From Paenibacillus mangrovi (GTDB lineage Bacteria; Bacillota; Bacilli; Paenibacillales; Paenibacillaceae): a stretch of DNA of 64,000 nucleotides. This document shows, piece after piece, positions 8,485 to 17,237 of this stretch (position 1 is the stretch's first letter; each line of letters starts with the position of its first letter). Below the pieces are notes generated by a model. It made no database searches. It was not told where the DNA came from and saw nothing but the letters and a program-made list of their open reading frames with translations. The stretch is from positions 30,161 through 94,160 of the forward strand of contig NZ_JALIRP010000016.1 of assembly GCF_022898935.1 (NCBI RefSeq), given 5' to 3'. A program made the translations under genes and the position numbers.

Positions 8485-8826
8485 CAATTTGTTCATCGTG
8501 GTCATGAGCTCAGTCAACACTTCCTGATCGCCTTCCTGGATCCGCTGGACCACGCAGCTTTTCATATGATGCTCCAGCAGCAGTTTCCCCACACCGTTCA
8601 ATGCGGATTGTACGGAGGCAATCTGGTTCAGCACATCATCACAATACGTATCCTTCTCAATCAGTCCCTTAATTCCGCGCACCTGGCCTTCAATGCGGTT
8701 CAAACGGCTGATCAGACTGTTTTTGACCTTATCTGAATGATGGCTTTTCCGTTCCGAATGGTCACCAGAGCAGGTGTCCGCGTTCTGTTCCGTATTCTCA
8801 TCCATCTTATCCGGTACCGTATTCAT
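8476..8826 (-). CDS. csoR: Copper-sensing repressor CsoR
   Basis: This 116-residue all-helical DUF156/CsoR-family repressor has the copper-binding triad Cys62, His87 and Cys91, with the same 25 and 4 residue spacing as in Bacillus CsoR. Conserved RLNRIEGQVRGIKGLIEKD lies at 41-59. The N-terminus carries an extra His/Cys-rich stretch (TCSGDHSERKSHHSD, 18-32) that could also hold metal. It binds DNA as a tetramer without copper and lets go when Cu(I) binds. AGGAGG lies eight bases before the ATG. The gene is transcribed separately from copA and has its own terminator; the likely target is the box at 8207-8236. Confidence 0.93.
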   Translation of the reverse strand: MNTVPDKMDENTEQNADTCSGDHSERKSHHSDKVKNSLISRLNRIEGQVRGIKGLIEKDTYCDDVLNQIASVQSALNGVGKLLLEHHMKSCVVQRIQEGDQEVLTELMTTMNKLIK

Positions 8827-8959
8827 ACGACTCGCCTCCTTTTTCCTTTTCTTCTATTATACTCGGAAGGCAGTGGTAAACAAACCATTGATGAATAACT
8901 TCTAATTGAGTACAGCAGTTTCCTTGCTTGCTCATAATCAGCCGTTCGCAATTGATTTC

Positions 8960-9787
8960 TTATTTTAAAGCCGTTATCACATTAACCGGAATCCCCTCCG
9001 TAAACACGCCTTCAGGATTCATCTCAAGCAAGCTTAAGCGCACTTCCTCTTCGAATGCCCCGATCCGATCCCCAAAAAAATGCCTTGCGCCAAAAGATGA
9101 GGAATATATATTGCCAATGATCGATTCTACCGTCCAGGTATGCTCATAATCCGGCAGGGCATGCTTCTCAATCTCACGAAAAGGAAATTTCCCGAGCGTA
9201 TCTTCGTATTTCTCCTTTGGTGGCGAATACGTACCTTGTCCCGCCCTTCTCTCCGGACCAAGCCAAGCTTTTAAAATCTCATCCACCCGCTGCTGCCAGA
9301 CTTGAGTTTCGTTTCGTTCATTATGTTGATCAATAATGGCAATTCCGCCGCCCTCATCTAATCGAGGATATAATGTTGCAAGTATACTCTCCCGGTCCAT
9401 CCAGTGGAAGGCTTTGGCGATCGTTACCAGCCGGTACGAACCCGGTTCTGCCGCTTTCTCCTCCGCGCTGCCTTGGACCCAGCTCAAATTGGTGATTCGG
9501 TTCATTTCCGTTAGCCGCCTGGCTTCCGCAAGCATTTCCGGCTCAGGATCGATACCGATTATTTGCTCAAACCAATCGCTAAAACGCATAGCCAACTGTC
9601 CGGTACCACAGCCCAGATCGATCATGCGTCCACTACCATCCAGCTCGAAATGGTCTACGATAAAGCGGATCAAAGATGCAGGGTAAAGCGGCCGATATTT
9701 GGTGTAATAGGCAGCGGTTCCTTTAAACAGATCATTTCCGTATAAGCTCACTGTGTTCAATCCCTTCCCACTATAGATTGCAATCAT
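8960..9787 (-). CDS. Class I SAM-dependent methyltransferase
   Basis: The 275-residue protein has motif I of Rossmann methyltransferases, MIDLGCGTGQLAMRF (about 55-69), followed by IIGIDPEPEMLAEAR (about 76-90) and a motif III-like YPRLDEGGGIAIID. The early FKGTAAYYTKYRPLYP is common in bacterial ubiE/YafE-like methyltransferases of unknown substrate. The ATG overlaps the stop of the upstream vanW gene in TAATG, so translation is probably coupled. It has no ribosome binding site of its own there. A GTG at 9751 preceded by GGAAGGGAT is a second possible start, which would shorten the protein by 12 residues. Confidence 0.82.
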   Translation of the reverse strand: MIAIYSGKGLNTVSLYGNDLFKGTAAYYTKYRPLYPASLIRFIVDHFELDGSGRMIDLGCGTGQLAMRFSDWFEQIIGIDPEPEMLAEARRLTEMNRITNLSWVQGSAEEKAAEPGSYRLVTIAKAFHWMDRESILATLYPRLDEGGGIAIIDQHNERNETQVWQQRVDEILKAWLGPERRAGQGTYSPPKEKYEDTLGKFPFREIEKHALPDYEHTWTVESIIGNIYSSSFGARHFFGDRIGAFEEEVRLSLLEMNPEGVFTEGIPVNVITALK

Positions 9788-10602
9788 TATGTACCGGATT
9801 CGAGAAATGGCTGATACATCATTAGCGCCCGGTTTTCGGTGATGAATTCGTCTGAGACTAGTTCGCCGTCCTGATTAAAAACTTTGCGAAAAATGCTGTT
9901 GTAGCGCTCATATCCTCCCCAATAGTGTTGGGAAATACGATGTTCTTTTTCATAAATTTCATAGTGGTGCAGCGCCGGCTTTGTTGTTCTCCATTCACCG
10001 GTCAAATGCCCGTTTTCTATGCCAAGCACCAGCTGATAAGGCTCTGTCGTGTTATTTCTAATCCTTAGATCGAGATAATTGTAGGCACATGTCGCCCCGC
10101 TGCCAAAAGGCTGCGTTCGGTTCGCATCCGGAAATACGTCATAGCTGTGGCGGTGTCTTTCAGTTACCTCGAGCGGTGTATGCAGCGTAATCCAGTAGAT
10201 CAGATTGGACAGCTGGCATAGTCCTCCCCCGACCCCAGGCTTGAAGCCGCCGTAAAAGAGCACCATTCCTTCGACATACCCTTTCCTGCGGTTCGGTTTA
10301 CCGATCAATCTCCAGTACGAAAAGGTTTCTCCCGGCATGATCGTCACCCCTTGCAGGCGCTCCATGGCAATCTTCAAGTTGGTGATTTTGTTGTGCTGCA
10401 GCCACATGTCCACATCCTTCAGCTGCCTGAGCATAGGAGTCTGGTGCTGAGAGATCCGGTGCGGCAATAGCTCCTTCCCCTTCTTTTTCGCAAATCGCAC
10501 TGAACCGAAGAACCACTCTAGGTATCTTCTACTCCTGTAGTACGCTGTTCCGAGCAGCAGCCTCCATTTGGATCTGCGAACCGGCTTGCGGATTGCCTCC
10601 AT
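9787..10602 (-). CDS. vanW: VanW family protein
   Basis: This 271-residue protein contains the VanW domain: GETFSYWRLIGKPNRRKGY (about 92-110), then GVGGGLCQLSNLIYW (about 123-137) and ERHRHSYDVFPD (about 148-159). VanW was named from vancomycin-resistance clusters, but its biochemical role is not established. Chromosomal copies in Bacillales are common and not linked to glycopeptide resistance; no van genes occur here. The basic N-terminus lacks a clear signal peptide. GAGGGGAAT precedes the ATG. It forms a two-gene unit with the methyltransferase downstream. Confidence 0.85.
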   Translation of the reverse strand: MEAIRKPVRRSKWRLLLGTAYYRSRRYLEWFFGSVRFAKKKGKELLPHRISQHQTPMLRQLKDVDMWLQHNKITNLKIAMERLQGVTIMPGETFSYWRLIGKPNRRKGYVEGMVLFYGGFKPGVGGGLCQLSNLIYWITLHTPLEVTERHRHSYDVFPDANRTQPFGSGATCAYNYLDLRIRNNTTEPYQLVLGIENGHLTGEWRTTKPALHHYEIYEKEHRISQHYWGGYERYNSIFRKVFNQDGELVSDEFITENRALMMYQPFLESGT

Positions 10603-10655
10603 ATTCCCCTCACGCTCCCTATACAGAATAAGAAACCATTCGAATCAATGTATGC

Positions 10656-10683
10656 AAAAGGGGCCCCTTCAGGGGTCCCCTTT
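10656..10683. terminator. GC-rich hairpin, probable terminator
   Basis: AAAGGGGCCCC pairs with GGGGTCCCCTTT around TTCA, one mismatch apart. T-tails are short on either strand. It lies between cysI and vanW and could be a second stop for cysI transcripts or a leader hairpin of vanW. Confidence 0.45.
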
Positions 10684-10761
10684 GTCTGATCATGTTGATG
10701 TCCTGCATTCAGGATACCATAACGAAGGCTGAGGAAGGTTGTTTTTTAGGGTTCAGAAAAT

Positions 10762-10790
10762 AAAAATAGCCCTGGGATCAGGGCTATTTC
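10762..10790 (-). terminator. Intrinsic terminator of cysJI
   Basis: AAATAGCCCTG (10764-10774) pairs perfectly with CAGGGCTATTT (10779-10789); on the minus strand TTTTTATTTTC follows. It lies about 20 bases past the cysI stop. Confidence 0.85.
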
Positions 10791-10809
10791 CTCATGAGTT
10801 CTTTTTTTA

Positions 10810-12534
10810 TTAAGCGTGGAATTCCTGTCCGTCACGAACCTCCTGTACATAGCCGGCCCGGATGACAAAATCGCCGAAATGCTCTCCTATCTCCCGCTCC
10901 ACTCCGTAACGAGCAATGATCGGCCGGAGCGTATCCAGAATTTCCAACTCGCCGATGTTTTCCTTATAAAGCTTATTCAAGCGCTGACCAGCAAATCCTC
11001 CGCCTAAATACATATTGTACTTACCCGGAGCCTTCCCGATAAAAGCAAGCTCGGCCAGCATCGGACGCGCGCATCCGTTCGGACAGCCAGTCATGCGGAT
11101 GACGATATCTTCTTCCTTTAGCCCCGCTTCTTCCAACATCGGTTCGATTTTATCCAGCAGCGAAGGCAAATACCGTTCAGATTCAGCCATGGCGAGACCA
11201 CAGGTCGGGAGGGCCACGCAGGCCATCGAATTGCGTCTTAGCGAAGAATAATGCGCCCCGTCAGTCAAATGATATTGATCAATCAAGAACTCGATCTTTT
11301 CCTTCTCCTGTGCGCCGATGTTAGCGATAATCAGGTTTTGGTTAGGCGTCAACCGAAAATCCCCCGTGTGTACTTTTGCGATTTCGCGTAGCCCTGTCAT
11401 CAGGTCATAGCCTTCTTCGTCTTTCACGCGTCCGTTTTGAATGAACAAGGTAAAATGCCATTTGCCGTTGCTGCCCTTCACCCAGCCATACCGGTCTCCG
11501 TTATCCTCAAAATGGAACGGTCTAGCCTCTTCCAGCTTAAAGCCGAGGCGCGAGGTGAGTTCATCCGTGAACCAGCCGATTCCGCGGTCATCGATCGTGT
11601 ATTTAAACCGGGCATGCTTGCGGACGGCACGGTCTCCATAATCACGCTGAATCGTCACGATCTTTTCGGCCACATCTATCATCTGCTCAGGTAGGCAGAA
11701 CCCAATGACTTTGGAGACCTGAGGATAGGTTTTCGGATCACCATGGGTCATGCCCATCCCACCGCCGACAGTCACGTTAAACCCTGCCAGCCTACCGCTT
11801 TCAACAACCGCGATAAAACCAAGATCCTGCGAAAAAACATCAACATCATTAGACGGAGGGACAGCTATACCGATTTTGAATTTGCGAGGCAGATACACAC
11901 GTCCGTAAATCGGTTCCTGCTCTTCGCCCTCATCAAGACTGGAAACAACCTTTTCTCCATCCAGCCAAATTTCATGATATGCATTCGTCCTCGGATCCAG
12001 ATGGTTACTGACATGGCAAGCCCAGTCATACACTTCGGAATGAATCTCCGATTGATGCGGGTTCGGATTGCACATGACGTTGCGGTTCACGTCGCCGCAG
12101 GCGGCTAGAGTCGTCAGCAGCGCTTCGTTCACTTCCCGGATCGTATTCTTCAGATTCCATTTTAAAACCCCATGCAGCTGAAAAGATTGGCGTGTCGTGA
12201 GGCGGATGGTTCCATTCGCATACTTGTGGGCAATACGGTCCATCATGAGCCACTGTTCCGGTGTGACCACGCCTCCAGATGCCCGGACTCTGAGCATAAA
12301 CTGGTAGGCAGGCTCCAGCTTTTGCTTTTGACGCTCGTTCCGCAGATCCCGGTCATCCTGCATATAGCTGCCATGATGCTTCATCAATCGGTTATCGTCC
12401 TCCGGAATGGATCCGGTGATAGGATCTTTTAATGTTTCTGTCAGACTTCCCCGCAGATAATTGCTTCGGATTTTGATCTCTTCAACATCACTATGCGGAG
12501 CGCTGTTCTTCGACAATAAATGATTCTCAGACAT
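10810..12534 (-). CDS. cysI: Assimilatory sulfite reductase, hemoprotein subunit
   Basis: This 574-residue subunit reduces sulfite to sulfide for cysteine synthesis. The siroheme/4Fe-4S cysteines are visible as CVALPTC (Cys439 and Cys445) and GCPNGCARP (Cys484 and Cys488). The N-terminal half holds RLTTRQSFQLHGV (about 116-128), typical of the first sulfite/nitrite reductase half-domain; CNPNPHQSEIH follows. Electrons come from NADPH through the flavoprotein CysJ, whose gene lies 41 bases upstream in the same operon. It acts in the cytoplasm. Starts at ATG 12534 after a GGGAGAAAG-type site. Confidence 0.95.
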   Translation of the reverse strand: MSENHLLSKNSAPHSDVEEIKIRSNYLRGSLTETLKDPITGSIPEDDNRLMKHHGSYMQDDRDLRNERQKQKLEPAYQFMLRVRASGGVVTPEQWLMMDRIAHKYANGTIRLTTRQSFQLHGVLKWNLKNTIREVNEALLTTLAACGDVNRNVMCNPNPHQSEIHSEVYDWACHVSNHLDPRTNAYHEIWLDGEKVVSSLDEGEEQEPIYGRVYLPRKFKIGIAVPPSNDVDVFSQDLGFIAVVESGRLAGFNVTVGGGMGMTHGDPKTYPQVSKVIGFCLPEQMIDVAEKIVTIQRDYGDRAVRKHARFKYTIDDRGIGWFTDELTSRLGFKLEEARPFHFEDNGDRYGWVKGSNGKWHFTLFIQNGRVKDEEGYDLMTGLREIAKVHTGDFRLTPNQNLIIANIGAQEKEKIEFLIDQYHLTDGAHYSSLRRNSMACVALPTCGLAMAESERYLPSLLDKIEPMLEEAGLKEEDIVIRMTGCPNGCARPMLAELAFIGKAPGKYNMYLGGGFAGQRLNKLYKENIGELEILDTLRPIIARYGVEREIGEHFGDFVIRAGYVQEVRDGQEFHA

Positions 12535-12575
12535 TCGAACTTTCTCCCTTCGCGATTCTATTGGATTCTGCAGGC

Positions 12576-14399
12576 CTAGTATACATCCCGCTGAAAACGT
12601 TTCTCCTGCTGCATCTGAAGCAGATACTCCGTAGCCGCTTCCGAACTCAGGCCGCCTTCCTGTTCAAGAATGGCCACAAGGGCAGCGTGAACGTCATGAG
12701 CCATTTTATTCTCGTCTCCACAGACATATACGCAAGCTCCTTCCTGGATCCATTCATATAGCTCGCGGCTTTTTTCAAGCATTCGGTGCTGAACATAGAC
12801 CTTTTGGTCCTGATCCCTGGAAAAAGCTACATCCATGCGGGAGAGCACACCATCCTTAAGCCAACGCTGCCAATCGGTCTGATATAGGAAATCTGTAGAG
12901 AAATGCTGGTCACCATAGAACAGCCAGGTTTTGCCCTCTGCTCCGCTCTCTTCCCGCTCTCCAAGAAAAGCTCTGAAGGGAGCGACGCCTGTACCGGGAC
13001 CGATCATAATGATCGGTATGTCCGGGTTCATCGGGAGCTTAAAGTTCGGATTATGTTGAATGAACACCGGGACGGAATCTCCCGACTGCAGTCTCTCTGC
13101 TAGCTGTACCGAACAGACGCCATAACGGTCTCGTCCATAGGCATCGTAACGCACGGTACGAACGGTGACGTGAACTTCGTCCGGATATGCCTTAGAGCTG
13201 CTCGCAATGGAATAAAGCCGCACAGGAAGCTTCCTCAATACACCGGCAAAACTCTGCGCAGATATCCCCTTCAGCTGGTAATCCTGCACTAGATCCAGTA
13301 AATCCCGCTCTCCGAGATACCCTTTAAGCTCCTGCTCATGTCCCGGTTCAAGAAGTTCCTTCAGCTGAGCGTTCGAGGACAGTTCGGCGGCCTGTGCAAG
13401 TAGCGGCTTCGTCAGAACCGTAATCTCATAATGCCGAAGAAGCGCTTCACGGAGCGCAAGCTGATCTCCATGCTTGTTCACTGAGATTGACTCTTCCGGA
13501 TTCCAATCCATTGCCTCGATCAGCTCATTTACGAGTTCCGGGTGATTTTCCGGGTATATACCCAGACTATCGCCGGGTTCATATTGAAGGCCGGAGCCTT
13601 CCAGTGATATTTCAACATGACGTGTATCGCGACCTGAGCCACGTCCATTCAAATTCAAGTTCTCCAGAATTTCCGCATGAAAAGGATTGGTTCTCGAAAA
13701 TTCGGATTCCGTTTCCATTGCCGAAGAACTGCCTGCAGTTTGTAAGCTCGAAGAGGCGGAAGGATTTCCTGCATTTAGCGCTTTCAGCACCTCAGACATC
13801 CACTCTGCGGCCGATTCGTCAAAATCCACATCGCAATCTACGCGGTCAGCAAGTCTTTTACCGCCCAGCTCCTCCAGACGTTTATCGAAATCCTTACCTG
13901 TTTGACAAAAGAACTCGTACGAAGTGTCACCCAGCGCAAGCACGGAGTAAGACATCCCATCCAGCTGAGGAGCGCGTTTGCCGTGCAGAAATTCATAGAA
14001 GGAAATGGCATTATCGGGCGGTTCTCCTTCCCCATGTGTACTGACGATAATCAGGAGATTCTGAAGCTTTTTCAAGTTGTTCGGCTTGAAATCACTCATG
14101 GAGGAAACCGTAACCAGCGCGCCCTGTTCCTTCAGCTTTTTGGATAGCTTTTGGGCGAGTCCGCTGCAGTTGCCGGTCTGTGAACCGAACAGAATGGTCA
14201 CTTCCTGGGATACTGCGGCCTTCAGAACAGCAGCAGATGCTGGATTGGACTGTACTTGAAGTGTGGTACCGGTACCTTGAACTGCGACCAAGTATCCGCT
14301 CAGCCAGCTTGCCTGCACTCCGGTAAGAGTCGGCAGCAGACGATTCAATAAATCCGCTTGCTCTTGATTAAAAGGACTGTTCGTTACTTGAAGCTCCAA
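12576..14399 (-). CDS. cysJ: Assimilatory sulfite reductase, flavoprotein subunit
   Basis: The 607-residue diflavin reductase passes electrons from NADPH to CysI. An N-terminal flavodoxin domain binds FMN (ILFGSQTGNCSGLAQKL, about 69-85). An FAD domain includes RLYSIASSS (about 382-390), and a C-terminal NADPH domain has GPGTGVAPFRAFL (about 458-470) and ends in the family's usual RDVY. The start is taken as TTG 14399, because GAGGTGG lies five bases upstream and the resulting N-terminus, LELQVTNSPFNQEQ, matches the beginning typical of Bacillus CysJ. The GTG at 14408 has no room for a ribosome binding site. First gene of cysJI. Confidence 0.94.
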   Translation of the reverse strand: MELQVTNSPFNQEQADLLNRLLPTLTGVQASWLSGYLVAVQGTGTTLQVQSNPASAAVLKAAVSQEVTILFGSQTGNCSGLAQKLSKKLKEQGALVTVSSMSDFKPNNLKKLQNLLIIVSTHGEGEPPDNAISFYEFLHGKRAPQLDGMSYSVLALGDTSYEFFCQTGKDFDKRLEELGGKRLADRVDCDVDFDESAAEWMSEVLKALNAGNPSASSSLQTAGSSSAMETESEFSRTNPFHAEILENLNLNGRGSGRDTRHVEISLEGSGLQYEPGDSLGIYPENHPELVNELIEAMDWNPEESISVNKHGDQLALREALLRHYEITVLTKPLLAQAAELSSNAQLKELLEPGHEQELKGYLGERDLLDLVQDYQLKGISAQSFAGVLRKLPVRLYSIASSSKAYPDEVHVTVRTVRYDAYGRDRYGVCSVQLAERLQSGDSVPVFIQHNPNFKLPMNPDIPIIMIGPGTGVAPFRAFLGEREESGAEGKTWLFYGDQHFSTDFLYQTDWQRWLKDGVLSRMDVAFSRDQDQKVYVQHRMLEKSRELYEWIQEGACVYVCGDENKMAHDVHAALVAILEQEGGLSSEAATEYLLQMQQEKRFQRDVY

Positions 14400-14473
14400 C
14401 CTATCCACCTCACGTTGTCATGCTTTTTTGTTTAATTCCGAGTAAATCCATCCATTTAATATTTTCTTTCTTG

Positions 14474-14502
14474 AATCTATCACAGCATACGGATGAGGTC
14501 AA
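14474..14502 (-). promoter_or_regulatory. Probable cysJI promoter
   Basis: On the minus strand TTGACC (14497-14502) and TAGATT (14474-14479) are 17 bases apart, about 75 bases before cysJ. The stretch between it and cysJ contains TACTCGGAATTAAAC, which loosely recalls half of a CymR site, but this is not firm. Confidence 0.55.
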
Positions 14503-14545
14503 CGAAGAATTTTCAGCATTTTACCAATAAATCAGGTCACAGGCG

Positions 14546-14583
14546 CAAAAAAAACAGCCAAAACCAAAAGTTTCGGCTGCCTT
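14546..14583 (-). terminator. Intrinsic terminator of the superoxide dismutase gene
   Basis: On the minus strand CAGCCGAAAC pairs with GTTTTGGCTG and is followed by eight T residues, shortly after the stop at 14595. Confidence 0.8.
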
Positions 14584-14594
14584 TCAAGTCATAT

Positions 14595-15134
14595 TTATTG
14601 GATCACCGAGCAGGCAATCCGGGCTCCTGAATTACCAGTAGGATCGGTAACGTAATCATCGGCTTTTTCGTGGATCATGAGTGCTGTGCCGCCTTCCTTC
14701 AGCAGGGAATTCGCTACACCCTTTTTCAATGTGACTGTCTTACTCTCCAGATCGGCCGTTACCGTACCGTCCTCTTTTACAAGAAGATTGAACAGATCAC
14801 CAGCATGAAATCCCTTTGGATTCTTGAAGCCATGCTGTTTACCCTGCGGGTTGAAGTGAGGTCCAGCACTCATAAAGTCCGGCGGATCACATTTACCGGT
14901 TTCATGAAAGTGAAAGCCATGCTCTCCCGGAGGAAGATTCTTCGCTTCGACATGGATCTGCACAGCGTCCCCTTTTTGTGTCAAGACGGCAGTTCCTACC
15001 TGGACTCCTTTGGAGTCGATGATGGTTGTTTTCAACTGCATTTCCTCTGACTTCGCCCATACGGACGGACTCATTGGAGCAGCCCCGAATACGAGTGTGC
15101 TGAGTACGCTCAGGCAGATTACTTGTTTTTTCAT
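14595..15134 (-). CDS. sodC: Secreted Cu/Zn superoxide dismutase
   Basis: The 179-residue protein has a signal peptide (cleavage probably after SVWA near 27) and no lipobox. All canonical metal ligands appear present: His75, His77, His93, His101, His110, Asp113 and His155, within GFHFHETGKC, GPHFNPQGKQHG, GFHAGDLF and MIHEKADDY. A disulfide Cys82-Cys175 is expected. It would dismutate superoxide outside the membrane. Some Bacillus homologues (YojM) lack copper ligands and are inactive; this one looks intact. It is a single-gene unit with its own terminator, and sits near the copper genes only by distance. Confidence 0.9.
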   Translation of the reverse strand: MKKQVICLSVLSTLVFGAAPMSPSVWAKSEEMQLKTTIIDSKGVQVGTAVLTQKGDAVQIHVEAKNLPPGEHGFHFHETGKCDPPDFMSAGPHFNPQGKQHGFKNPKGFHAGDLFNLLVKEDGTVTADLESKTVTLKKGVANSLLKEGGTALMIHEKADDYVTDPTGNSGARIACSVIQ

Positions 15135-15351
15135 TATGCTGATTGTTCCTCCTGTAGATGTTTTCGGTTCCTTTTCTCAGGTTTGCCCTTTTACCGGAAA
15201 AAGATAACATCGTCACAGGCAAAATTACTGACTGAAAACATCGCGAGAAAGAAATATGGACAAGCCTACGGTCTTCAGCGTACAGAAAAAAATGATTCTC
15301 AACACGCCGAGCAGCACGTTCGTCGCCTTTCTATATTGGCCGAAGCCAGCC

Positions 15352-15884
15352 TCATAAAACCTTACAAAAAATCTCTCCAGGCAAGCCTTCGATTTCGCAA
15401 ACTTTTTCGGATATAAATCCCATGTTCAATAATATTTTTCGTGAAGGTATATTATGAGGATCGATGATGGCCGTTAAGGAGGTTAAAGAAACTTGCTGAG
15501 CTCTCCGCACTAAAATCCCCGCCATCTCACTGCCATATCCCTTTCCCCAAAATTCCGGCAACAGCATATAACCTAGTTCGGCTTCCCTGGTATTCTCTTC
15601 GTTCAGAATTAAGCTTCCGAGTCCTATAAATTCACCACTGAGCTGCACTTTGTACGTCCCAAAAGATTCGAATTTATCATTTCGATTTAACAGCTTTTGA
15701 AAATTTCTTCGGGCCTCTTCGTACGGAATTGCACGTTCGGTAATTCTTGCCATGACTTTTCATTGGATACAAGACTGAAATAACGATCAAAATCACTTGA
15801 ACTGAACTTTAATAAATTTAATTGGTCCATCCAAACCTCCGGGTAATCGCTTGATAGCTTATTTTGAATCGTGAACTTCATCAC
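15352..15884 (-). pseudogene. GNAT acetyltransferase (RimJ/RimL type), frameshifted
   Basis: Two overlapping reading frames make one GNAT protein of about 175 residues. The first (start ATG 15884) reads MMKFTIQNKLSSDYPEVWMD and continues to RYFSLVSNEKS; the second takes over with MARITERAIPYEEARRNFQK and carries acetyl-CoA-binding features ELGYMLLPEFWGKGYGSEM and PHNIPSRKILLNMGF. Joining them needs one extra base at the run of four T (plus strand) at 15757-15760; an added A on the coding strand would give NEKVMARITERA, the natural sequence. So this is either a true single-base deletion or a sequencing error in a homopolymer. Confidence 0.75.
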
Positions 15885-15975
15885 AGCAAGAAAAACAAAC
15901 TCTCTTGTATAATCAATTCTATAGATGTCCTGAGAACACTTTTCATCATTAATGTGGTTTCCTTGTGTATCATGT

Positions 15976-16013
15976 ACAAAAAAACAGCCTGCGAACCTAA
16001 TTGATCAGGCTGC
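15976..16013 (-). terminator. Intrinsic terminator of the first oxidoreductase gene
   Basis: CAGCCTG (15985-15991) pairs with CAGGCTG (16006-16012); on the minus strand a run of seven T residues follows. It lies just past the stop at 16041. Confidence 0.8.
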
Positions 16014-16040
16014 AGACTGTTTCACGGGTAACCGAGGTTA

Positions 16041-17126
16041 TCAAATTTCTGGTATATGAATTTCCACTTCTCTCTTTGTTTCCGATGAGCGCAGAATGCC
16101 ATCCAAAATCGCTTGATTGCGGAGGATCTGTTCTCCCGGGATCGGTGCTGGTCCTCCCTCGCGGAGCGCCCGGACAAAATCCTTGATTTTCTCTTCAAAG
16201 ACGCTAAGCTTATGGTCAATCAGCGGAATCACGCTTTCCGTGTGGTGACCCTGGATATCATGAAAAAGGGATATGGCGCCGACATTGCCGTCCCATACGC
16301 CTCCCCATGGCCCTTTGCTGCCTGGAAGAACCTTCATGCCTGCATCTGTTCCCAGGAACATGGTCGACCCCAGCGTATCCATATGCATGGCCCAAGACGT
16401 CTTAAAATTAAGCACCAAATCCCCTTCAAAACGGATCATGGCCACACCGAAATCCTCCACATCGAAATGAGCCGCTTCCGGATGGTATTTTGGATTCACG
16501 CCAAAATAATTCGATGTATATGCCGTTACGGTCAGTGGTTTGGGATATCCCAGCGTATTCAGCGCCAAGTCGAGCGAATAGCAGCCGATATCAGCCATAG
16601 CACCTGCCCCTGAGATGTCCTTGCGGATGAATGTTCCGCCTGGCATACCGCGACGCCGTCCACCGCCTGTCTCCACATAATACACTTTGCCAAGCTGTCC
16701 TTGCTGAACCAAATTCTTGATCAGGCCCATGTTAGGGTCATAACGCGGCTGAAATCCGATGTTGAGCATTCTTCCGGTTTTCTTGGCGATCTGAACCATT
16801 TCAACGGCTTGCTCCAAAGTAACCGACATCGGCTTTTCGAGCATAACGTTTTTGCCAGCAAGCAGAGAATCGATCGTGGTTTGATGGTGCGCAACGTTTG
16901 GCGTGCAGATACTGACACCGTCCAGCTCCATCTCCAGCAGCTTGCGGTGATCATCAAAACCCTTCGCCTGCTTGAGATCCCAGCGCTCAATAAATTGATC
17001 TGCCCTGCCCGGCAGAATATCGGCGACACCGACGATTTCAACATCTTCAATTTTTTTGTAAGTGCGAACATGCTCTCCGGCAATCCCGCCGCTTCCAATA
17101 ATGCCTATTCTGTACGTTTTTCCCAC
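16041..17126 (-). CDS. Gfo/Idh/MocA-family NAD(P)-dependent oxidoreductase
   Basis: The 361-residue protein begins with a Rossmann NAD(P) site, IGIIGSGGIAGEH (residues 7-19), and has the family's EKPMSVTLEQA motif near 96. The C-terminal alpha/beta domain carries GAMADIGCYSLDLAL (about 175-189). Members oxidise or reduce ring sugars, inositols or their derivatives. The start is GTG 17126 with AGGAGG eleven bases upstream; the nearby ATG leads to a stop. It is the last of three paralogous oxidoreductases here. The substrate is unknown. Confidence 0.87.
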   Translation of the reverse strand: MGKTYRIGIIGSGGIAGEHVRTYKKIEDVEIVGVADILPGRADQFIERWDLKQAKGFDDHRKLLEMELDGVSICTPNVAHHQTTIDSLLAGKNVMLEKPMSVTLEQAVEMVQIAKKTGRMLNIGFQPRYDPNMGLIKNLVQQGQLGKVYYVETGGGRRRGMPGGTFIRKDISGAGAMADIGCYSLDLALNTLGYPKPLTVTAYTSNYFGVNPKYHPEAAHFDVEDFGVAMIRFEGDLVLNFKTSWAMHMDTLGSTMFLGTDAGMKVLPGSKGPWGGVWDGNVGAISLFHDIQGHHTESVIPLIDHKLSVFEEKIKDFVRALREGGPAPIPGEQILRNQAILDGILRSSETKREVEIHIPEI

Positions 17127-17170
17127 TAGAATGCCATCCTCCTATGAGATTGTATTCTTCATATCCACAT

Positions 17171-17215
17171 AAAGAGGCAGAGCTCATCCATCATTACCCT
17201 CGCATCTGCCTCCTG
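17171..17215 (-). terminator. Possible weak terminator between two oxidoreductase genes
   Basis: GAGGCAG and CTGCCTC pair around a ~30-base loop; on the minus strand TCTTTATG follows. This may only partly stop transcription between 17238 and 17126. Confidence 0.4.
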
Positions 17216-17237
17216 ATATACATCACATTCGGGTCGA

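Noticed and set aside
10603..10809. Possible riboswitch in the vanW leader
   Set aside because: Only two hairpins are visible and none fits a known riboswitch core such as the SAM or cobalamin types.
13487..14044. 185-codon plus-strand frame inside cysJ
   Set aside because: It is antisense to the FAD and flavodoxin domains of CysJ, with no recognisable domain.
15254..15355. Small plus-strand frame starting MDKPTVFSV upstream of sodC
   Set aside because: 33 codons without a convincing ribosome binding site and antisense to the acetyltransferase end.
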